Assembly: GCA_964429195.1 (NCBI GenBank)
Contig: CAYSBC010000072.1
Span: forward strand, 1-8,369
DNA from: JBBAFM01 sp041655415
GTDB taxonomy: Bacteria; Bacillota; Clostridia; Peptostreptococcales; JAAYPU01
Direction: 5' to 3'
DNA length: 8,369 bases
In this document: positions 1 to 5,621 of the stretch, one piece after another
Position numbering within the stretch: position 1 is the first letter of the stretch
Layout of the letters: each line of letters opens with the position of its first letter
Notes under the pieces: model-generated
Told to the model about the DNA's origin: nothing
Databases searched by the model: none
Seen by the model: only the letters and a program-made list of their open reading frames with translations
Program-made: the position numbers and the translations under genes

Positions 1-71
1 TCCGTGTATGCGCACCATGCGAGAAGGGCAATAAAAAAAGCATCCATCAGGATGCCAAGGATTGTATTCAT
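1..71 (-). CDS. N-terminal fragment of a small hydrophobic membrane protein, possibly an A24 prepilin peptidase
   Basis: An ATG at 71-69 opens a frame that runs off the left edge after 23 full codons, reading MNTILGILMDAFFIALLAWC followed by AYT and a codon starting GA (Asp or Glu). A GAGG ribosome site at 84-81 sits 9 bases upstream. The peptide is almost entirely hydrophobic and would form one transmembrane helix or a signal anchor. A first helix ending in A-Y-T-D resembles the start of CpaA/TadV-type A24 prepilin peptidases, where that Asp is catalytic. This is a weak resemblance from very few residues. Against the call, a short hairpin followed by seven T residues on the same strand lies inside these codons (33-55), so the stretch could instead be a terminator region. 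Confidence 0.45.
   Translation of the reverse strand, partial: MNTILGILMDAFFIALLAWCAYT
33..55 (-). terminator. Possible short rho-independent terminator or attenuator
   Basis: On the minus strand GCATCC, a four-base TGAT loop and GGATGC form a perfect 6-bp stem (55-50 with 45-40), directly followed by seven T residues (39-33). This has terminator shape and would end the island transcript about 190 bases after the DUF3644 stop. It overlaps the first codons of the putative membrane-protein gene. The two interpretations therefore compete, unless the hairpin acts as an attenuator. Confidence 0.35.
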
Positions 72-154
72 ATTAAATTACCTCATAGACAGTTTGTTTT
101 TTAAGTCTCAATTATGCTCATACTGTACAGTTCAGCAACTCAGGCATATCCACC

Positions 155-184
155 ATTATATGGATTGACTTAGAATAATGTGCA
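155..184 (-). promoter_or_regulatory. Possible promoter for the left-flank gene
   Basis: In the gene-free stretch 72-241 the minus strand carries a perfect TATAAT (160-155). A TGCACA box (184-179, 4 of 6 to consensus) lies 18 bases upstream. The ATCCA/TGGAT arms of a short inverted repeat (148-165) flank the -10 box and could be an operator. Nothing else recognisable lies in this stretch. Confidence 0.3.
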
Positions 185-241
185 GATGAACCACTAACCC
201 ATAATAAACATTAGAGGAAACTTATAAATGATTACATATTC

Positions 242-1243
242 TTAAATCCCATTTTGCTGTCTCTCTTCACATTCATGATACGCCTGAATCAGGACATCAA
301 CAGCTCTCTCTGCATAAAACTCAGTCTTGAGACCAGACTTTTTTTGGGGGTCAAGGTATCGAACTTGGCATAATACTTTGTCCTCTTTAATTTTCCTCAT
401 TGCATGATTGAAGATAATGCCGAACTTAATATTTGGTTCTTTTTCTTTTGCTCTCATTCGCAGATCTGCATATCTTAACGGAGGAATATCTGGCTCAATG
501 CGGAATACTGGCGCATTTGGATCGTCGGTAATGCGAATTCCTCTTCTCAATTCAACGGAATCTACGGAATTACTTAGTGAGGCAATTATATCTGCATTCT
601 TAACGTCTCTAACTTTATCTGTAACGAGATTAAATCCGACAACAATACTTTCTTGCACACCATCGTTATCCAATTCACGAATATGCTGAATTACATCATT
701 AACAAAATCATTATGTACATTACTATAGTTCTGCTTCAAATAATCTACAGGATCAAAAGGCAGTCTCAGACCAATCGGAAGAATAATTAAATTGTCATCC
801 TTGGTAATATCTTTTTTAAAATATTTTTTTACAAATACATCATAATTCAATACAGCTTTGCTAATCAGCATGAATATAATGGGATCAAGTTCCTTTTCTA
901 TAAAATGAACGTTTGAACAACGATATTCATTTAATAGAGCGAGATTATCATATATTGCCGCAAATTTCTTGTTCCTCTCGGCAGTATTTATATGGTCTTT
1001 AGCCAAGATAAGCGCCTTTGAAAAAGAAATAGTGTGTTTCCCATCTTTTTCGTATATTTTCTTCTTACCAATATATTTGTACACATACGCTTTGAGGGCG
1101 AGCTCCCATGCATTTATGATTAAAATAGAAGAAGATGGATACCTATAATCAATATGTGGTTTATTATGAATCTCAATACCAGCAAATAATGCGGCTTGAG
1201 ATGAATCCAGCAGTAATTTTGTTACAGATTTCCCACGCGACAT
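242..1243 (-). CDS. DUF3644-family protein with HEPN-like R-x4-H motif
   Basis: A 333-residue protein with no signal peptide or membrane segment. The N-terminal third matches my memory of DUF3644: an SSQAALFAGIEIHNKP block (residues 14-29), then INAWELALKA (43-52). A helix with NEYRCSNVHF (105-114) follows, giving R108-x4-H113, the spacing of the catalytic R-x4-6-H motif of HEPN ribonucleases. An N-LIILPIGLRLPFDP segment (151-164) is also typical. The C-terminal part (about 255-322) holds a basic helical region with CQVRYLDP (292-299), possibly for nucleic-acid or partner binding. The ATG at 1243 has an excellent GGAGGT site (1255-1250, 6-base spacing). The gene is last in the defence operon, 160 bases after the DUF3800 gene, so it may also have its own promoter. 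The biochemical function is unproven; an RNA-cleaving abortive-infection effector is my inference. Confidence 0.7.
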   Translation of the reverse strand: MSRGKSVTKLLLDSSQAALFAGIEIHNKPHIDYRYPSSSILIINAWELALKAYVYKYIGKKKIYEKDGKHTISFSKALILAKDHINTAERNKKFAAIYDNLALLNEYRCSNVHFIEKELDPIIFMLISKAVLNYDVFVKKYFKKDITKDDNLIILPIGLRLPFDPVDYLKQNYSNVHNDFVNDVIQHIRELDNDGVQESIVVGFNLVTDKVRDVKNADIIASLSNSVDSVELRRGIRITDDPNAPVFRIEPDIPPLRYADLRMRAKEKEPNIKFGIIFNHAMRKIKEDKVLCQVRYLDPQKKSGLKTEFYAERAVDVLIQAYHECEERQQNGI

Positions 1244-1403
1244 GTGTGCACCTCCAAGCTTCCTTTGGTTTATGAGTTTCCCATTTTTGCTACAATTGCT
1301 AGTTGAGTTATATGGTTAGGCAGTCGTTTCGCTAAGATCACAGCAAATTTTCTTTCTCAAGTCACCGTTCAGGCTTGAGCTTTTTCATAGAAGACCGAGT
1401 TTG

Positions 1404-2579
1404 TTATTTATCAAGAAAGTCTTTTAGCTTTTTATACTCATCTTGATCCAAAATATCAAATTGGCCTTCAGTAGCGAGTTTAATTTTATCCCGTGCTTTT
1501 GAAAGCCGCTCAAACATAGGTAAAATAATCGTATTTGTTCTATTAACAAATCTATACATGTCGTTTTTATTTAGAGGTATTTTATAGCCTTTACTGGAAC
1601 TTGATATTAATACACCGCTATCCCGAAGATTTGCAATAATCTTCGTTTTAAAGTATCGGTTACTTCGGACAATACTCAGTTTTTCATAAGTGTTCCTAAT
1701 CAGATCCTTACTACTCGTATACCTTTCTCCATGATTTATATCAAGCTGTCTAAGTAAATACTCGATAGTAATTACTTTTTCTCTGGTCTCAATATCAGTA
1801 TCATTACGATTTCGGTTAAGATAATCATTGGCTAGCCTAATACTTGTCTGTGCAATAATTTGATCGCACTCACTAACATTGTTTACCATCTCATATTCAA
1901 GCCGTTCATACCGTGTCGGCCATTCTTTTTTCCCAATTTCTTTGCTTTTTAGATACCCATAGAATGTCATGTATTCCGATGTAATTTTGCCTTTTTCGTA
2001 TCCGAAAGAAATCGTCCCTGCCAATAAATCGGCCAATTGAACTAAAACACTGTCTTCGCTTTTAATAAACTGAAAATAAAAATCCCCACCTTCAATCATG
2101 CTGAGCAATGTATATGGATGCTTTTTCTCAATATAGGCTTTGAATCCTCGCATAAAATCGCTTGAGCCGTGTTCATCAGCATAAATGGATAGTTTCGAAT
2201 AGGCCATGCTAAGCTCATAATAGAGTTTATCGTGTAAATATTTTAAGAATGACTTCTTGTATCTTAATCCGCTGGTTTCCCATATCATTGATTTGTCTAT
2301 AATAAAAGTATAGAATGAAAAGCCAATATCTCTCAACTCCGCTAGAAGCTTTTTTCGTCTTTTATGATTATCATCTGTTTTAATGTTCTTTGATTTTATT
2401 TCTCCTGTTTGAAAATGTTTTTTTCTGAATGCTTCAATGTTTTGCTCAAGCATCTGCCTCTTGCTTTCAGGCACTATAACTACAGCCAAAATAAAATGGC
2501 TTGTGGTACCATGCTTACTTAATTCAAGACTTGTATTGCCGCACTCATCTATGAATGCATACATCCTTTCGTCAGACAC
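1404..2579 (-). CDS. DUF3800 putative nuclease with C-terminal winged-helix-like extension
   Basis: A 391-residue protein whose first ~235 residues match DUF3800, a family thought to adopt an RNase H-like fold. Diagnostic acidic motifs are FIDECGN (9-15), GEIKSK (59-64), YADEHGS (133-139) and VQLADLLAG (180-188), so D11, E12, D135 and D184 could bind metal. Residues ~268-336 look like a winged helix: helices around IEYLLRQLD (272-280) and IIANLRDSGVL (314-324), then a GYKIPL strand. This region is absent from many short DUF3800 proteins. The start chosen is GTG 2579; an AAGG is 11 bases upstream and a weak hairpin (2592-2604) overlaps it. The ATG at residue 6 is an alternative. Upstream, the frame stays open to an in-frame TAG at 2624-2622, with no standard start codon in between. 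The gene lies 81 bases after the 95-residue gene and is probably co-transcribed with it. The substrate is unknown. Confidence 0.8.
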   Translation of the reverse strand: MSDERMYAFIDECGNTSLELSKHGTTSHFILAVVIVPESKRQMLEQNIEAFRKKHFQTGEIKSKNIKTDDNHKRRKKLLAELRDIGFSFYTFIIDKSMIWETSGLRYKKSFLKYLHDKLYYELSMAYSKLSIYADEHGSSDFMRGFKAYIEKKHPYTLLSMIEGGDFYFQFIKSEDSVLVQLADLLAGTISFGYEKGKITSEYMTFYGYLKSKEIGKKEWPTRYERLEYEMVNNVSECDQIIAQTSIRLANDYLNRNRNDTDIETREKVITIEYLLRQLDINHGERYTSSKDLIRNTYEKLSIVRSNRYFKTKIIANLRDSGVLISSSSKGYKIPLNKNDMYRFVNRTNTIILPMFERLSKARDKIKLATEGQFDILDQDEYKKLKDFLDK

Positions 2580-2660
2580 TTGCTCGTTTTCCTTATCTAA
2601 TAAGTTTAAAAGTATTTGCGCCTATCCAGTAGATCTGCCATTAATATTGATAATCGAAGG

Positions 2661-2948
2661 TTAACTCTTAAGCCAATTATCGTCGAATTTAACCCTAAAA
2701 TCTTCCAATACTTCTTCGAACCTTGTAAACCCAGCGTCTTTCAATTGCTTCGAAAAACCAATACTACGTTCCGTGCCTATGATGGCTGACCAGAAATATT
2801 GTCTCATTCCTTCGGCTTTTCGTTGCTTCATACGCATAATAGTTAGATTTATACCAGCTTTTAATTCTTTCGATGCATTTGAAGACTGTAAAACTGGATT
2901 AAATACATTTTTATGCAAGTAATCCATTAACTCTTCTTCTTTTGTCAT
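2661..2948 (-). CDS. Conserved-looking small protein of unknown function (95 aa)
   Basis: I cannot name this family, though the sequence looks like a genuine compact helical protein and not a chance ORF. It starts at ATG 2948 with a very good GAGGAG site (2960-2955, 6-base spacing). The start is highly charged (MTKEEELMDYLHKNVFNPVL). The middle has an amphipathic stretch (TIMRMKQRKAEGMRQYFWSA, 36-55) and an IIGTERS block (56-62), and the C-terminus is acidic and aromatic (RFEEVLEDFRVKFDDNWL). There is no signal peptide, membrane span or cysteine. It sits 52 bases after the DUF5677-like gene and 81 bases before the DUF3800 gene, in the same reading frame as the latter. Its position suggests a small partner, regulator or antitoxin-like subunit of a neighbour, which is inference only. 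Confidence 0.75.
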   Translation of the reverse strand: MTKEEELMDYLHKNVFNPVLQSSNASKELKAGINLTIMRMKQRKAEGMRQYFWSAIIGTERSIGFSKQLKDAGFTRFEEVLEDFRVKFDDNWLKS

Positions 2949-3000
2949 ATCGTTCTCCTCTTAGTTAAATAAACTTATTCTGTAATTGCAGCATCCATTT

Positions 3001-3849
3001 CTATTTTAGAAAATCTTTGCTCATACTTCCGACTTTCTCTTTCAGCGATTTTCTCATGTTTCTAAACATATTTTTCATATGTTTGTTAAGCCTATCATTA
3101 GCTTTTGAATTGTTATTACTAAAGCATTCTAAAATATCATACAAAAAGATTGTGGCTTCTTTGAGTAGTTTATAACATTCCTTTTCAATTCTTGAGTTAA
3201 GGAAGTCCTCTCCTTCAATAGTTACAATATTTTCAAAGAGTTTTGTATACACAAATAATACCATGACTCTGGTTAATAGGGGATTTGTTTCTTTCTCGCA
3301 CGTGAAAATACCATAATTATCTAAGTAACATGGAAGAATAGAATAATTGCAGTGAGAATAATTACATAAGTATTCATAAAAATCGTAAAAGTAATCTTTG
3401 TCTTTTCCTAACCTCATTTTTGATGGAGCTCGCTGATTAAATGGAGTTTCACTCTTATTTTCTCTTTCTATTGCAACTTTTCCATCATATATTATTTTTC
3501 TCTGTGCAATTAGTTGAGGTATAAATAAAAAATCATTTAACACTTGTGGCTCGTAGCTTTCGTCAATATATCTGCTAGCTAAATATCCTTCGAACATGCT
3601 TCGTAATATTATCAAAACATCTTCTGTTTTTCCCGAACATAAAAGTTCACGTATACTAATTAAAGATTTCGTACTTTTTGTAAAGACGAAATATTGATAG
3701 TCATCGACAAATCGTTCATCTGGTTCTCCTGTTATATGCAAATATGCATCGCCATATCGAAAACATGCATACCAAACAAAACCTCGTCCTCTTAGAATAA
3801 ATTTATTAATGTATTTGTTACATTGAGATATGGCCTCATCCATTTGCAT
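3001..3849 (-). CDS. DUF5677-like helical protein
   Basis: A 282-residue, very AT-rich gene. The protein appears all-helical and cytosolic. Features recalling DUF5677 are the helix SLISIRELLCSGKTEDVLII (62-81), then LRSMFEGYLASRYID (82-96) with an R83/E87 pair, and later FYEYLCNYSHCNYS (157-170) with H166. These Arg, Glu and His positions are the likely functional core. The C-terminal ~40 residues are Lys/Asn-rich and basic (KHMKNMFRNMRKSLKEK, 256-272), suggesting nucleic-acid or membrane-surface contact. ATG 3849 is preceded by AAGGGG (3864-3859, 9-base spacing), which favours it over the ATG two codons later. It lies 50 bases after gajB with no terminator between. DUF5677 has no established activity that I can cite; an accessory defence role is inferred from location. 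Base composition is clearly poorer in GC than gajAB. Confidence 0.6.
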   Translation of the reverse strand: MQMDEAISQCNKYINKFILRGRGFVWYACFRYGDAYLHITGEPDERFVDDYQYFVFTKSTKSLISIRELLCSGKTEDVLIILRSMFEGYLASRYIDESYEPQVLNDFLFIPQLIAQRKIIYDGKVAIERENKSETPFNQRAPSKMRLGKDKDYFYDFYEYLCNYSHCNYSILPCYLDNYGIFTCEKETNPLLTRVMVLFVYTKLFENIVTIEGEDFLNSRIEKECYKLLKEATIFLYDILECFSNNNSKANDRLNKHMKNMFRNMRKSLKEKVGSMSKDFLK

Positions 3850-3899
3850 TTATCTCAGCCCCTTTTATTAATACATATGGCCATAATACATCTTTTTCT

Positions 3900-5621
3900 T
3901 TATAGCAAACAGCAAGGATCGTTTTTCGGAGTGATAATTATAGTTTTTTCTCTTGCCCTAGAAACTGCCACTCTTAAATTTATTCGCGCTTGATCCAAGT
4001 TTTGGGGATTAAATACGATGCGCTGCCCCGGAAAAGCACCTTCATAGACTATAACTTCATCAAATTCTTTTCCTTTTGCTTTATGAATCGTCATAACACT
4101 TACGCCATTCCAAACTTGAGTGGACATTGAAAAATGTTCTTGGGCAAGAGCATCCTGAACTGCTTTTTTTGCCCCCATATAATTATGGCTTCGCTTCCAT
4201 AACTGCCCTAAACCGGCATTAAGGATTGAGCCTCTTCGAAGTAATTTTAGATACTTTGCATCATTCGCAACTTTTATAAGATATTCGCTTAAAGCGGATG
4301 CTATGATATCGCGAACCATAACCCAATCAGCAGCAACATCACCTGTAAAACTAGCATCATTGCACTTTTTAATAATACAACTACAGTCATCAATAACACA
4401 TTGGCGTGTTTTTCCTTTTACAGAAATTCCTTTATTGTATTGCATTAGGCACGATGCAAACGCGATATCAGCTTTACAAGGAGCTTTTGTTCCTCTTCTG
4501 CCAAGGATATGTGAGCAAAGATTTTCGATTAGATCTTCTTTTGAAGCTTTTTTCTGTGAACCACCATCTAATAATCCCGCGATTAATTCACCGGCAATAC
4601 AAGGACCAGCTGTCTCAACGGCAAGGTCATGATGTATTTGAGGTAATACTTGACCGCTGGATAATTGTTGACGGCTGTCAAGAAAATCTGATACGGTAAT
4701 CATTAATGAGTTTGTCGGGAGTAATACTGCAATAGACCAATTATTTCGTCCCGCCTTTTTTTGGCGATTATAAGCATTCAAAATATATGATTTTAAATTA
4801 ATGAGCTGTGCATTATTTTTTCTGGGCGGATAATAGTAACATTGAACATCATTGTAAGATTCACTTTTATTTTTCCCTATTAACAGATCATTACCATACT
4901 TTATTATATCAGTTCCCGCGCTTCGGTTATTTTCTTGTCCGAAATCAAAAACAGCCGGTTTAAATGCTTCTATAAACTGTCTGATTCGAGCAGGGCTTGC
5001 CCCACGAAAATCATATATACGCTGTTCTGGGTCAGCTAGAGAGATTAAACAACTGCGTTTCCCAAGCTCTTGTATGAATTCCCACTCTTCCGAGTTCGTA
5101 TCTTGAAATTCATCAAAAATAATTACAGGATATGCTGCTGCAATTATTTTCGCAATAGCTTGGCTTTCATTAAATAGACAAAAACACAATTTTGCAAATA
5201 AATCAAAATGTATCAATCCCTCCTCGTTAAATAACCGCCATTTCTCATTTTCCTTGTTATCTACAACCGCTAGTCTTGAAGCGGACTCATGAGGTGGCAA
5301 GAGACGTAAAGCATTGTTGTTAAGAAGGTACCCATGGCTCCGTAATAATGTCCAAGCAAAACTATGATATGTGGTAATGTCTATTCGTGATTTTAACTCA
5401 GAAGGAATAACAACATTGGCATGTTGTTGAACTCGAAGTATTGTTGCACGCGCAAAACTTAAAAACAAAATAGTTTGCCCGGCCAGCAAGTCCTTTCGCT
5501 CTAAAATATATTTGGCTTTAATTAAAGCTATTGTTGTTTTCCCTGACCCAGGCCCTCCCATAATAAGCAGGTTACCGTCCGTTTCGAGGAGCTCTTTTTT
5601 TTGTTCGCTAAGTTCAAACAT
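3900..5621 (-). CDS. gajB: GajB, UvrD/Rep-like superfamily 1 helicase of the Gabija system
   Basis: Encodes the Gabija helicase partner, expected to bind the GajA tetramer and to use or sense DNA ends and nucleotides. SF1 motifs are complete and in order (numbered from ATG 5621): Walker A GGPGSGKTT (22-30), LSFARAT (54-60), TYHSFAWTLL (84-93), Walker B DEFQD (170-174), DPEQRIYDFRGA (197-208), ENNRS (230-234), IHKAKGKEFD (512-521) and AVSRAREK (552-559). At about 573 residues it is longer than the roughly 500 usual for GajB; the extra length is in the middle (~235-500), which includes a C-x4-C-x-C-x4-C cluster (408-420). The ATG at 5621 is preferred because AGGT lies 7 bases upstream; an in-frame GTG at 5630 would overlap that site. 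It overlaps the gajA stop by 8 bases, implying translational coupling. Confidence 0.92.
   Translation of the reverse strand: MFELSEQKKELLETDGNLLIMGGPGSGKTTIALIKAKYILERKDLLAGQTILFLSFARATILRVQQHANVVIPSELKSRIDITTYHSFAWTLLRSHGYLLNNNALRLLPPHESASRLAVVDNKENEKWRLFNEEGLIHFDLFAKLCFCLFNESQAIAKIIAAAYPVIIFDEFQDTNSEEWEFIQELGKRSCLISLADPEQRIYDFRGASPARIRQFIEAFKPAVFDFGQENNRSAGTDIIKYGNDLLIGKNKSESYNDVQCYYYPPRKNNAQLINLKSYILNAYNRQKKAGRNNWSIAVLLPTNSLMITVSDFLDSRQQLSSGQVLPQIHHDLAVETAGPCIAGELIAGLLDGGSQKKASKEDLIENLCSHILGRRGTKAPCKADIAFASCLMQYNKGISVKGKTRQCVIDDCSCIIKKCNDASFTGDVAADWVMVRDIIASALSEYLIKVANDAKYLKLLRRGSILNAGLGQLWKRSHNYMGAKKAVQDALAQEHFSMSTQVWNGVSVMTIHKAKGKEFDEVIVYEGAFPGQRIVFNPQNLDQARINLRVAVSRAREKTIIITPKNDPCCLL

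Noticed and set aside
408..689. Plus-strand open frame of 93 codons inside the DUF3644-like gene
   Set aside because: It lies entirely opposite a well-supported gene, has no convincing ribosome site and its Ser/Thr/Leu-rich product resembles an antisense shadow.
1356..1385. CTCAAG/CTTGAG hairpin followed by C and five T on the plus strand, between the DUF3800 and DUF3644-like genes
   Set aside because: The T run is on the strand with no gene upstream; in the direction of the operon the hairpin is followed by an A-rich stretch, so it is not a terminator of the DUF3800 gene.
1244..1403. Possible separate promoter in the 160-base gap before the DUF3644-like gene
   Set aside because: A TATAAC box is present, but the best hexamer at correct spacing (TTAGCG) matches only 3 of 6, too weak to annotate.
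2592..2650. Eleven-codon mini-ORF (MADLLDRRKYF) upstream of the DUF3800 start
   Set aside because: No good ribosome site and no sign of leader-peptide regulation; probably chance in an AT-rich gap.
4303..4699. Two overlapping plus-strand frames opposite gajB
   Set aside because: They lie over essential helicase coding sequence, are unlike any protein I recognise and overlap each other; both are antisense shadows.
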